Shown: positions 1-6,929 of the stretch, piece by piece
How the letters are laid out: every line of letters starts with the position of its first letter
How positions within the stretch are numbered: position 1 is the first letter of the stretch
NCBI GenBank assembly: GCA_965652415.1
Contig: CBFGVH010000064.1
Span: 1-18,580 of the forward strand
Reading direction: 5' to 3'
DNA from: BQJD01 sp965652415
GTDB taxonomy: Bacteria; Pseudomonadota; Gammaproteobacteria; Arenicellales; CAJQKF01
Length of the DNA stretch: 18,580 bases
Made by a program: the position numbers and the translations under genes
Notes under the pieces: generated by a model
What the model saw: the letters and a program-made list of their open reading frames with translations, nothing else
Databases searched by the model: none
What the model was told of the DNA's origin: nothing

Positions 1-163
1 TGGCGCGGGCGAGTTCGAGCATGAGCCAGCGCGCCATGCCGGCGTTGTTCACCACCAGGAGCTCGGGTTCGAAGGGTGTTCGGTGCACGCTGCCGTCGCG
101 GACCACGCCGGCGAGCCGCGCGGCCAGCATTTCGACCCGGTTGCCGTAGTGCGCGTACAGCAT
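1..163 (-). CDS. recC: RecBCD exonuclease V gamma subunit, N-terminal fragment
   Basis: This is the first 54 codons of a gene that runs off the left edge. The translation opens MLYAHYGNRVEMLAARLA and continues with PELLVVNNAGMARWLMLEL. That matches the RecC N-terminus, which has an 'H-S-N-R' strand, a helix, then 'VV-x(2-3)-GM-x-RWL'. RecC is the Chi-recognising, non-catalytic subunit of the RecBCD helicase-nuclease in double-strand-break repair. The ATG at 163-161 was chosen because the similarity begins at residue 1; a GAGGT sequence lies about 12 bases upstream. The gene follows the PRPP-synthetase-like gene by 41 bp on the same strand and could be read from it. Identification rests on about 50 residues, so it is good but not certain. 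Confidence 0.8.
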   Translation of the reverse strand, partial: MLYAHYGNRVEMLAARLAGVVRDGSVHRTPFEPELLVVNNAGMARWLMLELARA

Positions 164-204
164 CGCAGGCCCGTTACCTCGTGCGTCGCGCCGCCGGCGC
201 GAAT

Positions 205-1116
205 TCAACCGTGCGCATCGGCGGCAGGGCTGACGAGGGCGGCGGCCAGCAGGCCGTCCAGCGCCACGACGTTGCTCGGGTGGGCGATGCTGTCCGTGCT
301 CCAGATGTCGTCGATCCCCGCTTCGCGCAGCGTCGTCATGGCATCGTCGCAGAACAGCGGATGGGTGACGACGCAGGACACGCGCGACGCGCCGTGGGCC
401 AGCAGGGCGCGCGCCGCCTCTGCCAGAGTGTGACCCGTGCTCGCCACGTCGTCCACCAGGACGACCTCGGCGCCGGCGATGACGGCATCGGTCGGCAGCT
501 CGACGTCCACGTCGCGATCGGAGTGACGGGTCTTGCGCGCCACGCTCCACGGCAGGTCGGCCGCCAAGGCCACGCGCTCGGCCCACTGCGCCGACTCGGC
601 GTCGGGTCCGACCACCAGCGCCGAGGGTGCTCGCGCGGCGAGGAACTCGCCGATCAGCGGCGCCGCCGTCAGCGTGGCCGCGCGCGTCGAAGGCAGCACG
701 GTCGCCAGGTCGTCGATGCGGTGCAAGTGCGGATCGACCGTGATCACGCTGTCGAAGAGCGAACCGAGCCACGCCCCGACCAGCCGCTGGCTCACCGCCT
801 CACCCGGCGTGAACGAGATGTCCTGGCGCATGTAGCACAGGTACGGAGCCACCAGCGTCAACGACGCCGCCCCGGCGTCGCGGCACGCTCCGGCACACAG
901 CATCAGCTCCACGAGCTTGTCGTTGGGGTGATCGAGGGTGCGATAGATCGCGACGCGGGGCGGCAGCGCCGGCGGCACGCGGACCAGGCTCTCTCCGTCC
1001 GGAAAGCGGTGTACCGACACCGGCGCGAAGGCGGCGCCGGCGCAGGCGGCGACCCGCTCGGCGGCGGGCCGGCATTCCTCGAAGCCGAGCAGCACGATAT
1101 CGTCGCCGGCCCGCAC
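205..1116 (-). CDS. Ribose-phosphate pyrophosphokinase (PRPP synthetase) family protein
   Basis: The 303-residue protein has the PRPP-synthetase fold signature. It shows FPDGES (38-43), PYLCYMRQD (91-99, equivalent to the family's PYxxYxRQD), VDPHLHR (127-133), a catalytic-loop K-x-R (ARKTRHSDRDV, 193-203) and the PRPP loop VDDVASTGHT (221-230). Family members make PRPP from ribose 5-phosphate and ATP in the cytoplasm. The DPHLHR segment differs from the DLH-x-x-QIQ-x-FF of classical bacterial enzymes and looks like a divergent subgroup, so this is probably a second, specialised paralogue. The frame is open to 1383, but similarity starts near VRAGDD. A GTG at 1116-1114 lies one base after the upstream phosphorylase stop, implying translational coupling. 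Function is therefore probably linked to that phosphorylase. Confidence 0.88.
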   Translation of the reverse strand: MRAGDDIVLLGFEECRPAAERVAACAGAAFAPVSVHRFPDGESLVRVPPALPPRVAIYRTLDHPNDKLVELMLCAGACRDAGAASLTLVAPYLCYMRQDISFTPGEAVSQRLVGAWLGSLFDSVITVDPHLHRIDDLATVLPSTRAATLTAAPLIGEFLAARAPSALVVGPDAESAQWAERVALAADLPWSVARKTRHSDRDVDVELPTDAVIAGAEVVLVDDVASTGHTLAEAARALLAHGASRVSCVVTHPLFCDDAMTTLREAGIDDIWSTDSIAHPSNVVALDGLLAAALVSPAADAHG

Positions 1117-1117
1117 G

Positions 1118-2719
1118 TCAGGCTTCGGTGAAGGCGGTGGGCACCTGGTCGCGCGCGCCGATGCGATAACCGGGATCCTCGTCGGCATGGACGCAGGCGA
1201 ATCGGAAATCGGCGGCGAACTCGGCGTGGATGCGATACAGGACGTCGCCCTCGGCGACCGCTTCGCCGATCTTGCGCACGAGGTCGATGCCCGCGCGCTT
1301 GTCCATCGGCGCACCGGCGAGGCTGGCAATGCGGTTGATCCTGAGATTGTCGATTCCGATGACGTAACCCTCCTTCGTTGCACGGATCTCGCGAACGCGC
1401 TCGCCCGGCTCGAGCGTGTACTCGCGCCGGCCCTGGGCGGCGATGATGTCCTTCATCTTCGCCAGCGCGCGGCCCGAGTCGAGGATGTCACGAGCGATGG
1501 TGAAGCCGTCGCCGCCGCGCACGTCGGGATCGAACTCCAGCACCCGGCCGGCCAGCCGCAGCGCCTTCTGGCGAAGGTCCGAAGGCGCCTCGGGCCGGCA
1601 CTCGAGCACCTGCATCACGTCGCGCGCCTCGAGCACCGGGCCGACTCCGCGACCCACCGGTTGCAGGCCGTCGGTGATGATCACCTCGAGATGGATGCCG
1701 AGCTGGCCGCCGACGTACTCGAACAGCTTGCGCAGCATCAGCGCCTGGCGCATGCGCCGGATCTTGGCGCTCGGCCCGACCGGGATGTCGATCAGCAGGT
1801 GTGTCGAACCGGCCGCCAGTTTCTTGGCCAGGATTGAGGCCACCATCTGGCCCTTGGCGTCGATGCCGAGCGGCCGCTCGACGGAAATGAGCACGTCGTC
1901 CACCGGCGCCAGCTGGGCGTTGCCGCCCCACGCCAGGCAACCGCGCTCGCGGCGCACGATGTCGTGCAGCTTGCGCGGCGGAAAATCCACGTCGGCCAGC
2001 ACCTCCATGGTGTCGGCGGTCCCGGCGGGCGAGGTGATGGCGCGGCTGGAAGTCTTGGGTATCAGCATGCCGTGGGCGGCGACGATGGGCACCACCAGCA
2101 TTGACGTGCGGTTGCCCGGAATACCGCCGATGCAGTGCTTGTCCACCACCATGGGCTCGTGCCAGTCCAGGCGCTGGCCCGATTCGGCCATGGCGCGGGT
2201 ATAGCTCAGCACCTCGTCGCGGTCGAGTCCCGACTGGTCGGTGGCGACCAGGAAGGCGGCCATCTCCATGCGCGAATAGCGGTTCTCGACGATGTCGCGG
2301 CAGATGGCGCGAAAGTCATCCGGCCCGAGCCGGTCGCCGGCGATCTTGCGCCGCACGGCGTCCATGGACGCCGGCCGCTCGGCGTGCTCGATCCACACAG
2401 CCGATCCTTCCGGCGCGCCGAGCTGTTCGAATGCCTGGTCGCACAAACCGAGCTCACCGGGCGCAGCGATGCACTCGTCGTGCACCACGTTGAGCACCGC
2501 CATCACCGTGGCGCCGTTGACCGACACCTGGATCTTCGACAGCGCCTGGAAGCCCTCGGCCCGGTAATACTCGCAGTCGCTGTGCATGTAGGCGACATTC
2601 TCGTGGTAGGTGTCGACGGCCACGTGCCGCACCCGCAGCGGCTCGGCGCCGGCCCTGGCCTTCGTCGATCCTCGTCCGTCGGCCTGGCGGCCGCCCTTCG
2701 CCTTCGCGGCAGGTGTCAC
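1118..2719 (-). CDS. AMP phosphorylase / thymidine phosphorylase family (TIGR02645-type)
   Basis: The 533-residue protein belongs to the nucleoside phosphorylase II family, in the long branch that includes archaeal AMP phosphorylase and bacterial 'putative thymidine phosphorylase'. An N-terminal domain (about 30-110) precedes the phosphorylase core, which carries DKHCIGGIPGNRT (183-195) and KTSSRAITSPAGTADTME (212-229) for phosphate and nucleoside binding. Archaeal members convert AMP, CMP or UMP plus phosphate to base plus ribose 1,5-bisphosphate; bacterial members are usually only annotated as thymidine phosphorylase. Length and extra N-terminal domain favour the AMP-phosphorylase-like branch over classical DeoA (about 440 aa). 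The start is GTG at 2719; the first 25 residues are low-complexity, so the true start could be slightly downstream. It heads a unit with the PRPP-synthetase-like gene. Confidence 0.88.
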   Translation of the reverse strand: MTPAAKAKGGRQADGRGSTKARAGAEPLRVRHVAVDTYHENVAYMHSDCEYYRAEGFQALSKIQVSVNGATVMAVLNVVHDECIAAPGELGLCDQAFEQLGAPEGSAVWIEHAERPASMDAVRRKIAGDRLGPDDFRAICRDIVENRYSRMEMAAFLVATDQSGLDRDEVLSYTRAMAESGQRLDWHEPMVVDKHCIGGIPGNRTSMLVVPIVAAHGMLIPKTSSRAITSPAGTADTMEVLADVDFPPRKLHDIVRRERGCLAWGGNAQLAPVDDVLISVERPLGIDAKGQMVASILAKKLAAGSTHLLIDIPVGPSAKIRRMRQALMLRKLFEYVGGQLGIHLEVIITDGLQPVGRGVGPVLEARDVMQVLECRPEAPSDLRQKALRLAGRVLEFDPDVRGGDGFTIARDILDSGRALAKMKDIIAAQGRREYTLEPGERVREIRATKEGYVIGIDNLRINRIASLAGAPMDKRAGIDLVRKIGEAVAEGDVLYRIHAEFAADFRFACVHADEDPGYRIGARDQVPTAFTEA

Positions 2720-2850
2720 GCCTTGTTCCCCGGCACGTCCGCACCCCCGGCCCGATCACCCTCGAGGCCGCTGCGGCACATAACGCCGGAACCGGTCGTG
2801 TCCCGCGGTACGATGGGTATATTGACGCACTCTCGCATGGTCGCTTTCAT
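2716..2850 (-). CDS. Possible small ORF overlapping the phosphorylase start (doubtful)
   Basis: A 44-codon reading frame starts at ATG 2850 (MKATMRECVNIPIVPRD...). Its TGA overlaps the GTG start of the phosphorylase gene by four bases, an arrangement seen in translational coupling. The frame could start further upstream (2937). I recognise no family, there is no clear ribosome binding site, and open frames are common in DNA of this composition. It may be a leader peptide, part of the 5' untranslated region, or nothing. Confidence 0.2.
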   Translation of the reverse strand: MKATMRECVNIPIVPRDTTGSGVMCRSGLEGDRAGGADVPGNKA

Positions 2851-2928
2851 GGGCCTATTGTGCCACCGATCCGCCCCGCGACCCACGGCGCCGGGAAGCG
2901 GGTCCCCACGAGGGATCAGCCGAGCGGC

Positions 2929-2934
2929 TATAAT
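2929..2934 (+). promoter_or_regulatory. -10 hexamer for the sucrose operon
   Basis: A perfect TATAAT lies 53 bases before the sucrose-phosphate synthase start in otherwise G+C-rich DNA. The position 17 bp upstream (2906-2911, CCACGA) is a poor -35, so an activator or alternative sigma factor may be needed. Transcription would begin near 2941. Confidence 0.5.
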
Positions 2935-2986
2935 CACCGGGGTGAGTCGTTACCTTTACCCGCAATCACCGTGACGGGGCGGTCCA

Positions 2987-5167
2987 TTGCCGGAAGCTGA
3001 TCGCGCGAACGCGCCGCGGCCGCTGTACCTGTGCATGATCAGCATCCACGGCCTGATTCGTGGAGACAACCTGGAACTCGGGCGCGACGCCGACACCGGC
3101 GGACAGACCAAGTACGTGGTCGAGCTGGCCCGGGCAGTGGCCCGCCAGCCGGGCGTCGAGAGGGTCGACCTCGTCACCCGGTTGGTCGACGACGACGAGG
3201 TGGACGACGACTACTCCCGCCCGTCCGAGGATCTCGGCGGCGGCGCGCGCATCGTTCGCATCGAGGCCGGGCCGCCCGGCTACCTGCCCAAGGAGGCCCT
3301 CTGGGACCATCTCGATGCGTTCGTCGACAACACCATCGAGCATTTCCGCCGCGAGGAGCGCGACCCGGACCTCTTGCACAGCCACTACGCCGACGCCGGC
3401 TACGTCGGCAGCCGCCTGTCCCACCTGCTCGGCGTACCGCTCGTGCACACCGGGCACTCCCTCGGCCGCATCAAGCGCGCACGCCTGATTGCCGCCGGCG
3501 TCGGTGCCCGCGAAGTCGACGAGCGTTACGCCATGCGCCGCCGCATCCGCGCCGAGGAACAGGCCCTTGCCACCGCCGAGCGTGTCATCACCAGCACCCG
3601 GCAGGAGATCGAGCAACAGTACGAGCGCTACGACTACTATCACCCCGACCAGATGCGGGTGATTGCGCCGGGCACCGACCTGGAACGCTTCCACCCGCCG
3701 ACCGGCGGCGAGTGGGACAGTCCGGTCGCCGCCGACATCTCGCGCTTCCTGCGCGAGCCGCGGCGGCCAATGGTGCTGGCGCTTTCACGCCCCGATGCGC
3801 GCAAGAACATTCCCGCGCTCATCGACGCGTTCGGACAGGACAAAGCGCTGCGCGAGAAAGCGAACCTCGTCATCGTGGCCGGCAACCGCGACGACATCGA
3901 CGACCTCGACGCCGGCAGCCGCGACGTGATCACCGAGATCCTCGCCGCCGTCGACCGCCACGACCTCTACGGGCAGGTTGCCTATCCGAAGCACCACCGC
4001 TCCGACGACGTGCCGCTGATCTATCGCCTTGCTGCGCTGACCCGGGGCGTGTTCGTCAACCCCGCATTGACCGAGCCCTTCGGTCTCACCCTGATCGAGG
4101 CGGCAGCGAGCGGCCTGCCGGTGGTCGCCACCGAGGACGGCGGGCCGCGCGACATCGTCGACAACTGCGACAACGGCGTGCTGGTCGACCCCCTCGACCC
4201 TTCCGACATTGCAGCGGGAATCCGCAAGGTGCTGCTCGACGGCGACGCCTGGCGGCGCATGTCGGAATCGGGGCTCGCGGGCGTGCGCGAGCACTACTCC
4301 TGGCAGGCGCACGCCGAGCGCTACCTCAAGGAGGTACGCCCCATCGCCGAGCGCGTCACGCCTCCGCTTTATCGCCGCGAAGCCGGCGAGAGGCACAGCG
4401 TCTACCACGACCGCGCCATCTTCACCGACCTCGACCAGAACCTCGTCGGCGTGCCGTCCGCGCTGCCGGTGTTCATCGAGGCGATGCACGCCCATCGCCA
4501 GTCGACGGCATTCGGCATAGCCACCGGCCGGCGCCTGGATTCGGCGCTGGCGGTGATGAAGCGCCACGGGATCCCGCGGCCGGACATCCTCATCACCAGC
4601 GGCGGCACCGAGATCTACTACGCGCCGCGCCTCACCCTGGACCGCGCCTGGACCCGCCACATCGAGCGCAACTGGACTCCCCACGTGGTGAGACGGGTGC
4701 TCGACGGCGTCGACGGCCTGGTGCCGCAACCGCGGCCGGAACAGAGCCGGTTCAAGGTCAGCTACTACATCGATCCGGACAAGGCGCCGGGCGTCGACGA
4801 GATCACCCGCATGCTGCTGCACGAGGACCAGGTGGTGAACGTGATCGTGTCGTTCGGTCAGTTCCTGGACGTGTTGCCCATTCGCGCATCCAAGGGTCTC
4901 GCCCTGCGCTACGTCGCCGCCACTCGCGAGATAGTCCTGGACCGCATCCTGGTGGCGGGAGGATCCGGGGCCGACGAGGACATGATGCGCGGAAACACCC
5001 TGGCGGTGGTGGTGGGCAACCGGCATCACGAGGAACTGTCGGAGCTCGAGGATCTCGAGCGGATCTACTTTGCCCACTCGCCGGGTGCCGCCGGTATCAT
5101 GGAAGCGATCGACTACTACGACTTCTTCGGCGCCTGCCGGACCCCGGAGGCCGCCGGTGAACACTGA
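2987..5167 (+). CDS. sps: Sucrose-phosphate synthase with degenerate C-terminal phosphatase-like domain
   Basis: This cytoplasmic enzyme makes sucrose 6-phosphate from UDP-glucose and fructose 6-phosphate. Residues 12-460 form a GT4 glycosyltransferase: ISIHGLIRG with NLELGRDADTGGQTKYV at the N-terminus, HTGHSLGRIKR, and the E-x7-E nucleotide-sugar motif EPFGLTLIE (E363, E371). Residues about 470-726 are a HAD phosphatase-like domain with D481-L-D-Q-N485, but motif IV reads GGSGADED (658-665), where active enzymes have GDSGND. An Asp is thus replaced by Gly659, and the phosphatase is probably inactive or weak. The TTG start at 2987 is preceded by an in-frame stop at 2972 and gives the usual short leader before LYLCMISIHG; ATG 3035 would cut into that strand. 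The gene overlaps the next by 11 bases. Confidence 0.95.
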   Translation: MPEADRANAPRPLYLCMISIHGLIRGDNLELGRDADTGGQTKYVVELARAVARQPGVERVDLVTRLVDDDEVDDDYSRPSEDLGGGARIVRIEAGPPGYLPKEALWDHLDAFVDNTIEHFRREERDPDLLHSHYADAGYVGSRLSHLLGVPLVHTGHSLGRIKRARLIAAGVGAREVDERYAMRRRIRAEEQALATAERVITSTRQEIEQQYERYDYYHPDQMRVIAPGTDLERFHPPTGGEWDSPVAADISRFLREPRRPMVLALSRPDARKNIPALIDAFGQDKALREKANLVIVAGNRDDIDDLDAGSRDVITEILAAVDRHDLYGQVAYPKHHRSDDVPLIYRLAALTRGVFVNPALTEPFGLTLIEAAASGLPVVATEDGGPRDIVDNCDNGVLVDPLDPSDIAAGIRKVLLDGDAWRRMSESGLAGVREHYSWQAHAERYLKEVRPIAERVTPPLYRREAGERHSVYHDRAIFTDLDQNLVGVPSALPVFIEAMHAHRQSTAFGIATGRRLDSALAVMKRHGIPRPDILITSGGTEIYYAPRLTLDRAWTRHIERNWTPHVVRRVLDGVDGLVPQPRPEQSRFKVSYYIDPDKAPGVDEITRMLLHEDQVVNVIVSFGQFLDVLPIRASKGLALRYVAATREIVLDRILVAGGSGADEDMMRGNTLAVVVGNRHHEELSELEDLERIYFAHSPGAAGIMEAIDYYDFFGACRTPEAAGEH

Positions 5168-6020
5168 TTCCACGCTGCTCGTCGCCACCGACCTCGATCG
5201 CACCCTGGTGCCGAACGGCCCGGAGCCGGAATCGCCCGGGGCGAGAGACGCCTTCGCCCGGTTCGTCGCCGACGGCAGCGTGGTGCTCGCCTACGTGAGC
5301 GGCCGCGACCGGCGGCTGGTTGCGGACATCATGGCGGCCTTCGAACTGCCGGCGCCCGACTTCGTCATCGCCGACGTCGGCACCACCGTCTGGCGCGTCG
5401 GCGACAGCACCTGGGACTTCGACGCAGGCTGGCGCGACCGCCTTGCCGCACGCTGGGCGGGACTGGGCTCGGCCGGGATCGCCGCCCTGCTCGCACCGAT
5501 GGCCGCGCTGACGATGCAGGAGGAGCACAAGCAGGGCGAGTTCAAGGTGAGCTACTACGTACCCGCGAGCGCCTCGCGCGACATTCTTGACGACGAGGTG
5601 CGACGCCGTCTCGACGATGCCGGCGTGCATGCCAACCGCGTGTGGAGCATGGACCAGGCATCGAACGTGCTGCTGCTGGACATCCTGCCGGCCGGCGCCG
5701 ACAAGCTCGCGGCCCTCGAGTATCTCGGCGAGTCCACCGGCATCGCTGTCGAGAACATGTTGTTCGCCGGCGACAGCGGCAACGACATCGCGGTGCTGGC
5801 GAGCGCCCTGCCCTCGGTACTGGTGGCCAACGCCCTTCCCGAGGTCGCGCGCGAGGCTCTCGCCGCCAGCCGCGCTGCCGGTACGATCGACAGGCTGTAT
5901 CTCGCGCGCGGCGGTTTCCTGGGCATGAACGGCAATTACGCCGCGGGGATCCTGGAAGGTATTGCCCACCTCTTCCCGAATCGTACCGCGGCGCTGCGCG
6001 AGGCGGCCCGGGCGGCATGA
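5157..6020 (+). CDS. spp: Sucrose-6-phosphate phosphatase (HAD family)
   Basis: This 287-residue HAD hydrolase removes phosphate from sucrose 6-phosphate and pulls sucrose synthesis forward. All catalytic motifs are present: D12-L-D14-R-T16, the serine motif in AYVSGRD, the lysine in AGADKLAAL and GDSGND at 205-210. It shares a cap-region segment (FKVSYY) with the C-terminal domain of the preceding synthase, so the two are paralogous domains, and this copy has kept the residues the other has lost. The start is GTG at 5157, placed by a GGAGG at 5146-5150 six bases upstream, inside the synthase gene. Its stop overlaps the fructokinase start (ATGA). Co-translation with both neighbours is likely. 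Confidence 0.93.
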   Translation: MNTDSTLLVATDLDRTLVPNGPEPESPGARDAFARFVADGSVVLAYVSGRDRRLVADIMAAFELPAPDFVIADVGTTVWRVGDSTWDFDAGWRDRLAARWAGLGSAGIAALLAPMAALTMQEEHKQGEFKVSYYVPASASRDILDDEVRRRLDDAGVHANRVWSMDQASNVLLLDILPAGADKLAALEYLGESTGIAVENMLFAGDSGNDIAVLASALPSVLVANALPEVAREALAASRAAGTIDRLYLARGGFLGMNGNYAAGILEGIAHLFPNRTAALREAARAA

Positions 6021-6907
6021 CGGCGAGCCCCGGAAAGCGGCGTCCGGTGGTGTTCGGCGAGGTCCTGTTCGACTGTTTCGAGGACGGCAGTCGAGTTCTC
6101 GGCGGAGCACCGTTCAACGTCGCCTGGCACCTCGCCGGCTTCGGTCTCGATCCGCTGCTGGTCAGCAGGGTCGGGGACGACGCGCCGGGGCGCGAGGTTC
6201 GGCGGGCGATGGACCGACACGGCATGGACGCGGGCGCTCTGCAAGTCGATGCGATCCGAGCCACCGGCGAGGTCCAGGTCGTCCTCGAGGCGGGCCAACC
6301 CGGCTTCGACATCGTCGACGATCGCGCCTTCGACCATATCGAGCCGCCGAAGCTCGCCACCCTCGAACCTGCCCTCGTGTATCACGGCACCCTGGCCCTT
6401 CGGCACGCGAAAAACCAGGCGACACTCGACACGCTCGTCGACACGACTGCCGCGCCGGTGTTCGTCGACGTCAACCTTCGCGATCCGTGGTGGACACCCG
6501 GGATCCTGGCTTCGGTACTCGGCCGGGCGCGCTGGGCCAAGCTCAGCGACGTCGAGCTCGGCCGCGCCGGCCGAGGCGGGAACGATTCCGCGGCCCTTGC
6601 CGCGAAGATAGTGGAACGTCACGGGCTCGAGCGGATCATCGTCACAAGAGGCGAGCACGGCGCGTTTTCCCTGGACAGTCGCGGCGAACGGACGGAAACA
6701 CCCGGGGCCGCCGCCGCTGCCGTGGTCGACACGGTCGGCGCCGGCGACGCCTTCGCCGCGGTATGCATTCTCGGACTCATGCAAGGCTGGGACTTCGGCC
6801 TCGTCCTTGAACGGGCCCACGAGTTCGCCCTCGTTCTCGTCGGCCAACGCGGCGCGGTCATTGACGACAACGACTTCTACAGCGAGCTCGCCAACCGCTG
6901 GGCCTGA
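6017..6907 (+). CDS. fruK: Fructokinase, PfkB/ribokinase family
   Basis: The 296-residue sugar kinase is expected to phosphorylate the fructose freed from sucrose, giving fructose 6-phosphate. It shows the PfkB N-terminal glycine motif GGAPFNVAWHLAGFG, the FVDVNLR strand before the nucleotide site, and the family signature D238-TVGAGDAF with catalytic base D244. The length fits the family (about 290-320). ATG 6017 overlaps the phosphatase stop in an ATGA. Position between spp and amylosucrase is exactly that of fruK in methanotroph sucrose clusters, which supports fructose over other sugars. Substrate is inferred from context. Confidence 0.92.
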   Translation: MTASPGKRRPVVFGEVLFDCFEDGSRVLGGAPFNVAWHLAGFGLDPLLVSRVGDDAPGREVRRAMDRHGMDAGALQVDAIRATGEVQVVLEAGQPGFDIVDDRAFDHIEPPKLATLEPALVYHGTLALRHAKNQATLDTLVDTTAAPVFVDVNLRDPWWTPGILASVLGRARWAKLSDVELGRAGRGGNDSAALAAKIVERHGLERIIVTRGEHGAFSLDSRGERTETPGAAAAAVVDTVGAGDAFAAVCILGLMQGWDFGLVLERAHEFALVLVGQRGAVIDDNDFYSELANRWA

Positions 6908-6929
6908 ACTCCATCGAAACCAGCAAGCC

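Noticed and set aside
76..1131. 351-codon plus-strand frame at the left end
   Set aside because: It lies antisense to the PRPP-synthetase and recC genes, is very arginine-rich and resembles no family.
3785..5203. Long antisense reading frame (472 codons) opposite the sucrose-phosphate synthase
   Set aside because: The opposite frame encodes a full, motif-confirmed enzyme. Such shadows are expected in G+C-rich genes, and the translation shows no recognisable domain.
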